A DNA stretch of 64,000 nucleotides from Phyllobacterium zundukense (GCF_025452195.1 NZ_CP104971.1:248001-312000), one strand, 5' to 3'. Positions 45,643-54,162 are shown, counted from the stretch's first letter. Made by a program: numbers and translations. The notes: generated by a model not told the origin, from the sequence alone.

Positions 45643-45783
45643 ATGCTGAACTTTGGTAAAGGTCCTCATCACAACCACATGCCGCACTTGGATCAGGCGG
45701 AGTTCATCCTACTAGTCTTTTTGGTTGCTTCAGTTGCTCTTGCGATGGGCTCCGACTGGCTTTCCGGCGCGCTAATGAGCTGA
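45643..45783 (+). CDS. Small single-helix membrane protein (46 aa)
   Basis: A complete 46-residue frame: MLNFGKGPHHNHMPHLDQ, one hydrophobic helix (FILLVFLVASVALAMGS) and a short tail. GGAGG lies five bases before the ATG and a TATAAT box 27 bases upstream of that. The His-rich head (HHNHMPH) could bind a metal. No known family recognised. Confidence 0.6.
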   Translation: MLNFGKGPHHNHMPHLDQAEFILLVFLVASVALAMGSDWLSGALMS

Positions 45784-46061
45784 TTTAAAACTTCGCCGGA
45801 CTGGCCATCTCTTCCACCAAAGCATCGACCGCCCGCTGAACCTTCGGCCTGAGCCGGAAGACTTGCCTGAACTGGCTCCGGCGCCACGATTATCCAATTT
45901 CCAGAAAGGCTCCTACATCGGCGGCCCGTTCCACAGCGATGCCGGATGGCGGCGGATACGGGACGACGATCCTGGAGCCTCGGCCGATGTCGTCGCCCGT
46001 TTTGCGGTTGAGAGATGATTCCGTTGCGTTTGCGCCGCGTTCGGCCAATGACGGCCTGACG

Positions 46062-46176
46062 CAGAAAAAGGACCGCTGCAGGGGGGAGGAGAGCAGCGGT
46101 CCTGATTGTAAATACGCCGCGGGAGGAGGTGCAGCGCATTTGATGTTGGGGCTTCCGGGAGGAGAGAACCCGACAT
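46062..46176 (-). ncRNA. Alpha-r14-like small RNA with anti-Shine-Dalgarno motifs
   Basis: On the minus strand a promoter (TTGCCA at 46209-46204, 16 bases, TATCTT at 46187-46182) leads to a start near 46176. The RNA carries three CUCCUCC motifs, each between pairing arms, and ends in a perfect 11-bp terminator stem (AGGACCGCTGC / GCAGCGGTCCT, 46069-46103) followed by TTTTT. Length ~115 bases. These are the hallmarks of the alpha-r14 family of rhizobial trans-acting sRNAs, whose loops can mask ribosome binding sites. Confidence 0.8.
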
Positions 46177-46566
46177 TCCCTAAGATAGCACCGCTTAAAT
46201 TCGTGGCAACAACGACCCTGCATATTTGGTGTGCAAATTGTCGCATTGCGCAATAGCTGTGGGTCAATCGCTCCATTCCACCTTTTTTCGCACCTGCGGC
46301 CCATTTCAGAAAACAAGGGCTTGGGGCTCTGCCCCTTGGCACGCTCCGCGCTCCGCTGTTCCGCACGAGCTCGGGGCAAGAGCAGACCACTTCGCGGGAA
46401 GGAGAGGATACCCCATGGAACGATCATCATCGTCCCCTCAACGAACTGAGCGTATCGGTATTGAACGGGCGCCAATGGCATGGACCCCGCCCTCGCGGTG
46501 ACGTGGTATCCTGAACGTCAATTGTAATGACAGAGATGAAGGAGGTGTCATAAAGTTGTTCGGATT

Positions 46567-47682
46567 GGCGCTGGTGCACGGATCTGGACTTGAACGGATG
46601 GCGATCTTTGAAACGGCTGATTATGCCGTGGCTGTCCTACGGCGGACGGATTTCGGGCGTGCGCAGTCAAGCATGCGGTTGAGAACGGCGCAGCCGATAG
46701 CGACTTCGGTCTGCTGACCAGACAGCGATCGGGCTCGCAGACGCCGGCCAATGATGGACTTGTATCGCCCTATGGCGGTCTCGATCAACGAGCGTTTGCC
46801 GTAGCCGTTGGAGACCTGCCATTTCATCCGGCCGGCTCTGCTGATTGCGGCGATATGCTGGTCCCTTTGGCCGGGAGGTCTATCGTCGATTGCTTCAACT
46901 GCGTTGGTACGCGGCGGAATGACGATGGCAGCAGCCGCGCTATGATCGATGACTGCGTCGTAGATTGGCTTTCCATCATAGGCACCGTCGGCAGTAAACT
47001 GTCCGATCGGATCGCCAATCTGGTCGAGTAGTGGCTCGACTTGAGAGACATCGCCAGTGCCCTGATCCGTCAGGGTATGTGCAATGATCTCGCCGCTATC
47101 GGCATCCAGTGCCATATGCAGCTTTCGCCAACCACGGCGGGATCTGACGCCATGCTTCTCCTCCAGCCACCGCCCCGCGCCGTAAACCTGCAGGCCAGTA
47201 CTGTCCACCAGAACATGCAACGGTCCGTCCGTTGAAATCTGACGATCTGGCCGTTTTCTGGGCGATTGCCATGTTCGTGCCCGACGGCTCAGGGTGGTAT
47301 GATCGGGGACAGCGAGCCCCAGCCCCATCAATTGCAGCACAGATGCCAACAAACCCTCTGCATGTCGCAGCCGTAGGCCAAACACGAAGCCCAGCGTCAA
47401 GGCGGTCTCAATTGCCAGATCGGAATAGCGGTGCTGGCCGCCCCGGGTCTTGCGTCGTGGCGCTTGCCACCCGGACAGAGCATCTGGTGTCAGCCACAAA
47501 GTCAAGCTGCCGCGTCGACGGAGTCCCGCTTCATACTCCGGCCAATTCGTCACCCCGAAGGTCATCTTCTCAATATGATGACGGCGGGCGCTATGGTGTT
47601 TGAAAGGCATGACTACACGACTAAGGCTATTGCGGTTGCCTCTGCCTAACTCAAACCGCTGAACGATCCGTGCACCAACGCC
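46567..47682 (-). mobile_element. IS5-family insertion sequence, apparently complete
   Basis: About 1116 bp, bounded by 18-bp inverted repeats with one mismatch (GGCGCTGGTGCACGGATC at 46567; GATCCGTGCACCAACGCC at 47665-47682). It contains one full transposase gene. The left flank does not continue the gene cut at the right flank, so DNA was lost beside it. No clear target duplication. The decayed copy at 9665-10375 belongs to the same family. Confidence 0.88.
46621..47610 (-). CDS. IS5-family transposase
   Basis: 329 residues, complete. DDE residues lie in VLVDSTGLQVYG, ALDADSGEIIAHTL and SLIETAIGRYKSIIGRRL. The N-terminus (TNWPEYEAGLRRRGSLTLW) and the HTTLSRRARTW stretch are typical of the group. 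Ends leave ~55 and ~70 bases to the terminal repeats. Likely active, given intact frame and ends. Confidence 0.92.
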   Translation of the reverse strand: MPFKHHSARRHHIEKMTFGVTNWPEYEAGLRRRGSLTLWLTPDALSGWQAPRRKTRGGQHRYSDLAIETALTLGFVFGLRLRHAEGLLASVLQLMGLGLAVPDHTTLSRRARTWQSPRKRPDRQISTDGPLHVLVDSTGLQVYGAGRWLEEKHGVRSRRGWRKLHMALDADSGEIIAHTLTDQGTGDVSQVEPLLDQIGDPIGQFTADGAYDGKPIYDAVIDHSAAAAIVIPPRTNAVEAIDDRPPGQRDQHIAAISRAGRMKWQVSNGYGKRSLIETAIGRYKSIIGRRLRARSLSGQQTEVAIGCAVLNRMLDCARPKSVRRRTATA

Positions 47683-47948
47683 TTCGGTTTGCGCTTAACG
47701 CCCTGCTTCTCGGTATCCAGCACCAGCGGCTCGACACATCCAGACGGCGTCGGCGGCAGAGGACGCTGCTCGACAGGCTTTCCGAACTCCTTCCGGATCC
47801 AATGTCCGGACGACGGAGTTGGGATATCGGCGTGGCGCAGCAACGTGCTGAGTATTCCTGTGGTAGTCCCGAGCTCGGCAACCAAGTGCGACATCGGCTT
47901 CGACCAGACGCGGTCATAGAGCTCTTGGCGGGTGAAGCGGTGTTCCAT
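47683..47948 (-). pseudogene. HTH-type hypothetical gene cut by the IS5 element
   Basis: Starts MEHRFTRQELYDRVWSKPMS, then HLVAELGTTTGILSTLLRHA and DIPTPSSGHWIRKEFGKPVE. This start is known from a widespread family of uncharacterised proteins with an N-terminal helix-turn-helix ('..RxELYxxVWSxPM..LAxExGxS..'). After ~90 residues it runs into the insertion sequence; the remainder is not found on the other side. Confidence 0.75.
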
Positions 47949-48208
47949 GGCAATTCAACAAAGCAGTGATTGTGGGTTGTCGACGAAAGGATGTGAGCAA
48001 TATCAGATAGAATGTAATAAGAACATGCATTGGCCTTACGCAGGACCGTTCTGTGCCTCGAAAACCGCATAAGTTACGTCATTCCTGATTGCGGGCAGCC
48101 GCAGGGTTTGAACCAGATTTGTTTGGCGTGATAAACACTCTGCGGTTAGGGTCGATCGGATGGAAGTTACGCCAACGGCAGGGATGTATCATCAGTGAGT
48201 GACGCACG

Positions 48209-48592
48209 TTGGGACGGGGATATTTCGGTATTTCGGAGCTGGAGGAACAGCTTCTGGATTCCAGCATCCGTCGTTCTCCCAAAATTGTGGCCAATTTGCT
48301 CGCAGATGAATTTATCGAATTTGGCAGTTCTGGTGCCGTTTATAACAAACGAACGGTGATTGACGCTCTTGCAAAAGAACATCTCGACGAAAATCAGCCC
48401 TTGCGTTCGGCCCATGATTTTTGGGTGCAGAAGCTGTCTGATAGTGTCGTACATGTCACTTATCGTACGGTCAGGAAATTCCCCGAGACGGGTTCTGAAC
48501 ACAGCTCCTTACGCAGTTCCATCTGGAAATTTATCGACGGGCGCTGGCAAATGCTGTTTCATCAAGGTACGCCGACTCAAAGCACGAGGTAG
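48209..48592 (+). CDS. DUF4440/SnoaL-like protein
   Basis: 127 residues from TTG 48209; the start is uncertain, since the family usually begins near LEEQLLDSSIRRSPKIVANL. It shows the NTF2-like order: helix, LLADEFIEFGSSGAVYNKRT, VHVTYRTVRKF, SSIWKFIDGRWQMLFHQGTP. It may be an enzyme-like small protein or ketosteroid-isomerase relative of unknown substrate. The next gene is 18 bases downstream. Confidence 0.78.
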   Translation: MGRGYFGISELEEQLLDSSIRRSPKIVANLLADEFIEFGSSGAVYNKRTVIDALAKEHLDENQPLRSAHDFWVQKLSDSVVHVTYRTVRKFPETGSEHSSLRSSIWKFIDGRWQMLFHQGTPTQSTR

Positions 48593-48610
48593 ATTGAAGT
48601 CAGGAAACGC

Positions 48611-49609
48611 ATGGCCGACATCTCTATCAACGCAGCCAAAATTCAATACTCGACACCACACGTGGAAACGATAAAGGCGCTCCTTCAAGACCGCTACGAC
48701 CTGTCAGCACCACTCGACGTTACTTTTTTGCGCCGAGGCTTCAACGACTCTTTCGAAGTCCGTTCAGGCAAGGAAAAATTGGCTGTCCTGCGATTGTCCG
48801 GCTCGCGGGCACGGGGGCAGGAACACGTGGAGACGGAGACCCGTTTGCTCGCCTTTTTGGAAGGAGCGGGTGTCCCGGTAGCAGCCAATACAGACGCGGG
48901 ACGGAAGGTTGTTTTCCCGGCTTGAATTACTACAGGGCGAGCGATCCGCTGTTTTGTTTCGGTATGCCGAAGGCGAAGAGCCAGGTTATTACTCGGCAGC
49001 AGACGCGAAGGCACAAGGCGTGACGATGGCGCGTATCCATGATGCCGCTGACGGTTTTCCCCGATGGAATTCCGGAGCGAACCGCCTTGACCTTGATCAT
49101 CTGCTCCACTGTCCTCTTGCCACGTATTGGCTTTAGGACTTCTCGACATTGACGCTGCCAAATCTCTCACCGATCTGGCGTCAAGGCTCTCATCTTCTGT
49201 GACTGCCATTGACGCCCTGACATGGGTAAGCTGCCATGGCGATTGTCATGGGGGCAATGCCAGGATTGCAAAGGATGGCCCGTTGAAAGGCCAGGCGATA
49301 TTCTTCGATTTCGATGATGGCGGCCCCGGATATCTCGCCTATGATCTCGCCGTCTTTCTGTGGTCTTTAACTCTTCACGGGAGTGGCTTTGCACTTTGGC
49401 ACGCCTTCATCGAAGGGTATCGGAGCGTGCGGTCGATAAACCCGATAGATTTTGAGGCGACACACCTGTTTGTGCCGATAAGGCATTTCTGGCTCATGGG
49501 AAATTATGCCAACAAGACGAGTGAATGGGGTTCCGAACTTGTTACAACCAGGCAGTTGGAATACATGCTGAAATGGGAGCGGGAAAAACTGGTGCCCAGC
49601 TTTCTCTAA
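48611..49609 (+). pseudogene. Aminoglycoside phosphotransferase-family kinase with two frameshifts
   Basis: Three consecutive frames make one APH/choline-kinase-like protein: residues to DAGRKVVFPA; then RLELLQGERSAVLFRYAEGE; then LGLLDIDAAKSL with the catalytic loop CHGDCHGGNARIA and the metal site FFDFDDGGPGYLAYDLAVFL. Catalytic motifs are intact, while shifts near 48918 and 49130 interrupt the frame. The type resembles homoserine-kinase-like/spore-coat-type APH proteins rather than clinical resistance enzymes. Two base changes would restore it, so sequencing error is possible. Confidence 0.8.
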
Positions 49610-49722
49610 ATTTCCAGGCTGAACACGTTGAATTCCTACAGTTGATGAGGCGCTGATGCGAATGTCCGTTTGCCCACTCGGGTGTTTGACCCACGCGCCG
49701 CAACGAAGCTATCGTTAAGTCC

Positions 49723-50211
49723 ATGTATGTTTTAAAGCACGGCATCAAGAAAAATCCAGAAAAACGATGGATGCTGCCAGATCGCATCTTCTTCGGTTAC
49801 GGCGCATGTCACATCCTTGCGGGTGCCTTCCTTGAGCGCCCCCCTCTTCAAGGATTTTATGGGGAGCGGATTATTCCAGACGAAGGTTTCTGGGGGAACC
49901 ACATCTACGTGACGGATGGCGTCATCGCTTTCGATCATCACGGCTACTCTGCTCGTGAACGTCTTTTGGGACATCACAGGAAAGGATGGTCGAAGCAGAG
50001 CGCGGGTTGGGACTGCACAATCGAGAAAGTTGACTTTGATCTGCTCGATACAGCCGAGTTAAACCAGCGAAAGATGTTGGGTCCGGATCAATATTTGCAG
50101 GACCCCATCTCTCGCGCTCACCGGTTTATCAAGCGCATAGACCATGCCGAAGATGCGAAGAGGGCTCTCAGAACTACCTTGATCCAAGCCCCAATTTGCG
50201 TATCAATCTAA
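49723..50211 (+). CDS. Hypothetical protein
   Basis: 162 residues, soluble, Trp/His-rich, starting MYVLKHGIKKNPEKRWMLPD, with GYGACHILAGAFLERPPLQG and VIAFDHHGYSARERLLGHHR. I do not recognise the family, though the regular composition and lack of frame breaks suggest a real gene. No good ribosome binding site is seen (ATCGTTAAGTCC). Confidence 0.6.
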   Translation: MYVLKHGIKKNPEKRWMLPDRIFFGYGACHILAGAFLERPPLQGFYGERIIPDEGFWGNHIYVTDGVIAFDHHGYSARERLLGHHRKGWSKQSAGWDCTIEKVDFDLLDTAELNQRKMLGPDQYLQDPISRAHRFIKRIDHAEDAKRALRTTLIQAPICVSI

Positions 50212-50237
50212 CAGAATTTAACAGTTGCCGGAGACTT

Positions 50238-50594
50238 TTAGAGGTTCATCTCGCCGCGGATGCGTGCGCATGTTTCGGATTTCTGAAGCGCGTATTCGTC
50301 GGGGCTGTTGACCTTAAGCTTAGAAATACCGTCGACGGCATTTTGCTGGTTATTCCAGCCGAGGATCCAGTCTCCTTCAAAGTTTTCGTCCGCGGCAAAG
50401 GCATGTCGCGCCCGCTCCTTGTAGGCATCAATTTGTTTCGGGTCGAGTTGGCAAATATCGGCAGCGATGCGCGCCGTACCGCCTGCCATCTGCGCCCCCA
50501 GTACCGCCGTCTGCCTTGACTGATCGGATTGTGCGTGAGCTGAGATCGTCGAGATGCAAAGCATGCCAAGAGTGAGAAGCCTGGCGAATGTCAT
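50238..50594 (-). CDS. Small secreted protein of unknown function
   Basis: 118 residues from ATG 50594: signal peptide (TFARLLTLGMLCISTISAHA) and a helical mature part with two cysteines (ADICQLDPKQIDAYKERARH ... QKSETCARIRGEMNL), probably one disulfide. It is convergent with the gene at 49723. An ATG at 50612 would add six residues. Confidence 0.68.
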   Translation of the reverse strand: MTFARLLTLGMLCISTISAHAQSDQSRQTAVLGAQMAGGTARIAADICQLDPKQIDAYKERARHAFAADENFEGDWILGWNNQQNAVDGISKLKVNSPDEYALQKSETCARIRGEMNL

Positions 50595-50819
50595 ACGTGC
50601 CGTTCCCTTCAAGTCATCGTGACATAGCGCATGTCGGAGGCCGTGTCGATTTAGGCGGCGCTATCGTTGCGATTACCCAAGGCGAACAGCGTTTTTCGGT
50701 CGCTCGGTCAGAATGGTGCGCCGTAGCATGCATGATTGTCCCTATTGAGTATCGCCTGTTCTGGACAACACTCGCACGATGAGCCTAACATACTTGATCG
50801 TCAGTACATACGAAGCCGT

Positions 50820-50960
50820 GTGCCTGGGCAAAAAGACGATGTCACCTGCTGGTAGGAAGGCATTGTAGACCTTCGGGCACCAATCAAAGTTGGCCAAAAT
50901 CCCCTATTATCGGCATTTTCAAAGGAAGGGTTTCCCGCGCAGTTCCTGATTGAACAGGAC
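50820..50960 (+). repeat. Copy 2 of a dispersed ~100-bp repeat
   Basis: Core TTATCGGCATTTTCAAAGG at 50907; see the copies at 18292 and 57536. Nothing else is recognised in 50595-51142. Confidence 0.6.
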
Positions 50961-51142
50961 TTGCAAATGCCCGTATAGCTTCGAGGATCGCAGCAATGAG
51001 CTACAGAGGCCGCTGCCGCCTTACACATACGTGTTCACTGTTAAGGCACTCGACGCCAGCGGCAAAAACGCTTGCGACCGCTAAGGCGAAGAAGAAGTTT
51101 CCCGAATAATCCGGACCCTTAACTGGTGTTCAGGCAAAAAAG

Positions 51143-51244
51143 AGCCGGACTGAAAAGCCCGGCTTTAATTGTGAAGGTTGAAAACCTCCAGAGGGGAACA
51201 GCCGAAGCAGAAAAATTGGAGGAGAACCGCTCCGGCTGTTTTTT
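51143..51244 (+). ncRNA. Candidate small RNA region with two hairpins and a strong terminator
   Basis: First hairpin AGCCGG/CCGGCT at 51143-51164 followed by TTAATT. Second: ACAGCCGAAGC / GCTCCGGCTGT at 51198-51239, one mismatch, followed by a T run to 51244; its loop holds GGAGGAG, and CCTCC lies before the stem. No gene ends here on the plus strand, so the terminators suggest a non-coding transcript. I see no clear promoter. Confidence 0.45.
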
Positions 51245-51753
51245 GAACTAGGCTCGACGCGGGCCAAACTCAATGCGAGTTATTGCATAGCAGCTATGCA
51301 GCGTGATGAATTGGCGGGCATATTCGAAGCATTCAGCCCGGAAGTATGAGATACACGGCTGCAAGTAGCACAACCATAATCACTGCAAACGCTGCGATTT
51401 GAAGGAACCAGGCCCTATTATTGCTCAAATCTTACTTTCACTCACTCGACGGCAACGACGTATTAGTCGATGTTCCTAATAAACGGCAGACCCTCACCAC
51501 CCTGGACATCACGCTTGGCTTCGCTCAGAAGAGCCTCTCTCTCGCGACGAGACATTGCTTGAATCTGTTCCAAATGTCTGAGATACGAAAGCGGCCACAA
51601 CTCGGGCAGTCAAACTCATGATAGCCTCCCGTTTGGGGCAGCGCCTCAGCCGGCTCATCTGAGATTGGGCAAGTATTGGTCTTCTCCATTAATCCTCCAC
51701 GTTAATTGGAAGACTATACGGAAGACTCCCATGCCAAGGCCATCTAATTGCAT
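51245..51753. other. Stretch without a recognisable gene
   Basis: Only short frames of uneven composition on both strands. It separates the candidate RNA from the prophage debris. Confidence 0.35.
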
Positions 51754-51885
51754 TTATTTTGACAACGTGTGCCCCGCCGCAGCACCGAGCGCGATGCCGA
51801 CAGCGATACCAATCCACACGCTGTCGAACAACATATTTCCGAGCATTGCGCCAATTCCAATACCTAGTCCAATTCCCATCGCCAT
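51754..51885 (-). CDS. Small glycine-zipper membrane peptide
   Basis: 43 residues with alternating Gly and hydrophobic residues (MGIGLGIGIGAMLGNMLF, then IGIAVGIALGAAAGHTLS), a glycine-zipper hairpin as seen in many small envelope or toxin-like peptides. No strong ribosome binding site; the longer frame from 51951 is less likely. Confidence 0.4.
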   Translation of the reverse strand: MAMGIGLGIGIGAMLGNMLFDSVWIGIAVGIALGAAAGHTLSK

Positions 51886-51936
51886 AGCCGAGTTTGGCTC
51901 GGCGCTGTGACAATAATTGGGCGGTATGCAAAGCGT

Positions 51937-52009
51937 ACTGAGGTGGCGCATCGGTCAGCGCGACCCATAGATAAAGGATAGGTAGATGGTTCGACTCCAT
52001 CCCCCAGTT
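51937..52009 (+). tRNA. tRNA-like structure, probably degenerate (phage debris)
   Basis: All arm lengths fit a tRNA: acceptor ACTGAGG / CCCCAGT (one mismatch), D arm GCGC-ATCGGTCA-GCGC, five-base variable loop, perfect T arm GATGG-TTCGACT-CCATC. The anticodon stem has two mismatches and the loop (TAGATAA) lacks U33; the anticodon place reads GAT. Either a decayed tRNA or a poor phage tRNA. Confidence 0.35.
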
Positions 52010-52029
52010 GCTCATGACCCACCATCGCA

Positions 52030-52290
52030 GTGAAGAGGCAGCCAAGTACCGGAGATGGTACAGCACTGCGCTGGAAGCGCATAGCGCCGACATCAAAGCC
52101 GCAATTGGCGCAGGCGGATAGTAGGCTGACCAAGGATTGCGAACCTCCCGTTACAATACCCAAGGGCGGAAACGTTGAGAAACTATGGATCCAAGACCGC
52201 ATTGCGCTGGTTGAGTGCGGCTTGGGCAAGAAGGCGCTAGTAGGATTTTATAAGGACCGCGATGCACGGCTGACGGGAATCAAGAAATGA
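52030..52290 (+). CDS. Prophage spanin-like lysis protein remnant
   Basis: GTG start, 86 residues. The second half (SRLTKDCEPPVTIPKGGNVE, LWIQDRIALVECGLGKKALV, GFYKDRDARLTG) resembles the Rz/Rz1-type lysis proteins of rhizobial prophages, which share ADxRLTxDC and WxxDRxALxxC. The expected lipoprotein signal sequence is not in frame, so it is probably truncated or shifted. Confidence 0.45.
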   Translation: MKRQPSTGDGTALRWKRIAPTSKPQLAQADSRLTKDCEPPVTIPKGGNVEKLWIQDRIALVECGLGKKALVGFYKDRDARLTGIKK

Positions 52291-52560
52291 CCGGGATTGA
52301 ATTGATGACCGTGATCGCTTCTTTCTCATGCTGATGGGGACCATTGCCGGCGTATGGCGCCGCGTGGAAAACAAAGTGGATAAGGCCAAGAAGGAAGCTA
52401 TGGATATCGCAGATTCAGCAGTGATTAAGGCTGACTTGTTGTCAGCGCAACTTCAGGACCATCGCCTTCACGTTGCACAGGAATACATATCTCGGTCTGG
52501 CCAGCGTGAAATGATGGATGGCGTTATGGAGGCTATTGCCGCAGTCGTGCGATTCCGTCG
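52287..52560 (+). pseudogene. Prophage small membrane protein, frameshifted
   Basis: ATG 52287 (overlapping the preceding stop) starts MTGIELMTVIASFSC, then a stop; in the other frame it goes on LMGTIAGVWRRVENKVDKAK, ADLLSAQLQDHRLHVAQEYI, MDGVMEAIAAV. This order, one membrane helix plus DHRLHVAExYxxxxG, is common in rhizobial phage genomes next to lysis genes. One or two base changes disrupt it. Confidence 0.5.
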
Positions 52561-52677
52561 ATGGTCTCTCGGGACGCGTCGCGCATCCTGGAGAACCAAG
52601 CTAAAGCTAGTGCGAGGACGCGGGCGTAAAAGGGAATTACAAGCGTGTACGCGCTGTAACTTCTTCTCGGATTCGGC

Positions 52678-52884
52678 TTATGATCCGTCAATGGTTCCAG
52701 CGATTGGCACCGATTGCCTTTCGGCCTCCGCCACAACCATTTCAAATATTTCTTTTGGCAGAACGCCACTGAAGCGAGGTGCGTAAACGTTCGTCACAGC
52801 CAGCGGATCTATCCTGCGAACGCCCTTCGGTAGCGCCTTCATGTCTTCGCGAATCTGCCACTCGAGCTCTTCAATCTCTGTCAT
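52678..52884 (-). CDS. Small hypothetical protein
   Basis: 68 residues, acidic, starting MTEIEELEWQIREDMKALPK, then GVRRIDPLAVTNVYAPRFSG. GGGAGAAGAG just upstream of the ATG makes a good ribosome binding site. No family recognised. Confidence 0.55.
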   Translation of the reverse strand: MTEIEELEWQIREDMKALPKGVRRIDPLAVTNVYAPRFSGVLPKEIFEMVVAEAERQSVPIAGTIDGS

Positions 52885-52949
52885 GCTCTTCTCCCGTGGT
52901 GGGATGCTGATCGACGCGTGCCTGCATCCATGGCAAGGGCCAAAAAAGT

Positions 52950-52995
52950 GGCTCGGCGGGTGCCGATATCCTAGAGGGATAAATCCCGCCGAGCC
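52950..52995 (+). repeat. Structured hairpin A (covarying pair with hairpin B)
   Basis: Outer stem GGCTCGGCGGG / CCCGCCGAGCC (11 bp), internal loop TGCCGA / AAT, inner stem TATCC-TAGAG-GGATA. Hairpin B at 54117 has the same plan with compensating base changes. No T run follows, so a terminator is unlikely. Confidence 0.75.
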
Positions 52996-53089
52996 CTGTT
53001 GCCGCTTCTAGTCGAACAACATCGGTGAGTGTAGACGGACTTCCAACTCAGTCAAATCGCATCAGAAAAAAGAGGCTCGACGCAGAAAA

Positions 53090-53251
53090 TTACGTGGTTA
53101 CGTACCTCGACGCCGAGCCCGTGCCACCGGGGTATGTGGCATTCGCAGCAGACAGGACCTCACCTTCTTCAACCGGCCAATCTGTCAGGATTTGTTCTGC
53201 GGCCTGAAGGGCCGATGTGACCACTTGCATCCTGCCGGGGTGGCTGATCAT
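53090..53251 (-). CDS. Short DUF982-like protein
   Basis: 53 residues from the ATG near 53251: MISHPGRMQVVTSALQAAEQ, then ILTDWPVEEGEVLSAANATY. The Ala-Ala...Leu..Trp-Pro pattern matches the first half of DUF982; the second half is missing or replaced, so this is probably a truncated copy. Confidence 0.5.
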   Translation of the reverse strand: MISHPGRMQVVTSALQAAEQILTDWPVEEGEVLSAANATYPGGTGSASRYVTT

Positions 53252-53420
53252 GATCCGGTTCACCTGCCGGGTGTGCAAGAAGCTGGAGACAGTTACCTCT
53301 CAGCTTGTTTGCGATCACGTCGAACAGCACCAGGGTGACGAGGTAACGTTCTGGTCTGGCCCATTCCAAACACTGTGCAGGCCTTGCCATGATAGCCTAA
53401 AGCAGAGACCGGAGAAGCGC
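53250..53420 (+). pseudogene. HNH-endonuclease C-terminal fragment
   Basis: Reads CRVCKKLETVTSQLVCDHVE, then QHQGDEVTFWSGPFQTLCRP and CHDSLKQR. The two Cys pairs and DHVEQHxGDxxxFW...LCxPCHD are the core of phage-type HNH nucleases. The N-terminus is absent and it overlaps the DUF982-like gene on the other strand. Confidence 0.6.
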
Positions 53421-53432
53421 TTGGTTCTGATT

Positions 53433-53621
53433 TTACTTCTTCTTCAACCCACTTGCCGCCTTGTTAGCCGCATCTCTATCACTGCCATACCTTTCAATGA
53501 TCTTGAGGGCCTGTCCCTTCGTTAGGCCATGCTTGGTCTTGAAGTAATACAGTTCATAGGGCTGGTTTGCCGCAACCCTGTTTCGGTCTCGTTCGCCTCG
53601 TGTGATCTTATCGTCAGCCAA
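53433..53621 (-). CDS. DUF3606-domain protein
   Basis: 62 residues from TTG 53621; GGAGGTATAA directly upstream supports this start. The pattern MADDK...RDRNRVAANQPYEL, YYFKTKHGLTKGQALKIIER and YGSDRDAA is that of DUF3606, a small protein family common in Hyphomicrobiales with unknown role. Confidence 0.78.
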   Translation of the reverse strand: MADDKITRGERDRNRVAANQPYELYYFKTKHGLTKGQALKIIERYGSDRDAANKAASGLKKK

Positions 53622-54116
53622 TTATACCTCCCATGATGGCATGAGGAGCAAGTGAACACTGGAAATTATCCGATGGCAAGGACGCGGGGTGAGTGAAAGT
53701 TTCCATCCCCTTGGCCCGCTAAACCCGCCGGGGAAGGGCTAATCAAGGCCCGATGGGGGGACGTCTCTATATGTAGGTGACGCCGCCTTATTCATTGTGA
53801 AATCGTAGACAAAAATACCATTGAAAGCGCCATGACAAACAAAAGGGCGATCAACCTTATAATGGCAATTGTCCGGACCCTTTTCCTCTGACGAGCTCTA
53901 CGCCCATTCCGGTCATACCTCAAGCCAACCAAAGCCTGTAGTGACTAAACAGCTTCGCCTGCGTCTGTCAGTGGTCATTCGGCAACCGTCCACCAATAAT
54001 GAAATCCATTCTTACTGTCGTTTCATGCAGGTTCATCCCACAGGATGTCCCCAAGTCGTTTGAACTCCGTGCTTAAACCAGAGCATCGTCGGAAGACTGC
54101 CGTGTTTATGGAAATG
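53622..54116. other. Stretch without a recognisable gene
   Basis: Short frames only. It ends at hairpin B. Confidence 0.35.
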
Positions 54117-54162
54117 AGGCTCGACGGTGCCGATACCTAGGGGAGGTATTTCCGTCGAGCCT
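54117..54162 (+). repeat. Structured hairpin B (covarying pair with hairpin A)
   Basis: Outer stem AGGCTCGACGG / CCGTCGAGCCT (11 bp), internal loop TGCCGA / TTT, inner stem TACCT-AGGGG-AGGTA. Compared with hairpin A, paired positions change together in both stems while TGCCGA is kept. Confidence 0.75.

Noticed and set aside
45693..46481. 262-residue minus-strand frame
   Set aside because: It runs through the small RNA and its terminator, has Arg/Ser-rich composition and no recognisable domain.
48611..49609. Clinical-type aminoglycoside resistance gene
   Set aside because: The kinase motifs are of the broad APH/homoserine-kinase-like type, and the frame is broken twice.
53074..53119. Third hairpin of the GGCTCG...CGAGCC type
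   Set aside because: Only the outer six bases pair and the TGCCGA loop is missing. It lies inside the DUF982-like frame, so I treat it as chance.
53217..53525. 102-residue plus frame as a full gene
   Set aside because: Only the middle part (HNH core) is recognisable; start and end look random, so a fragment was annotated instead.
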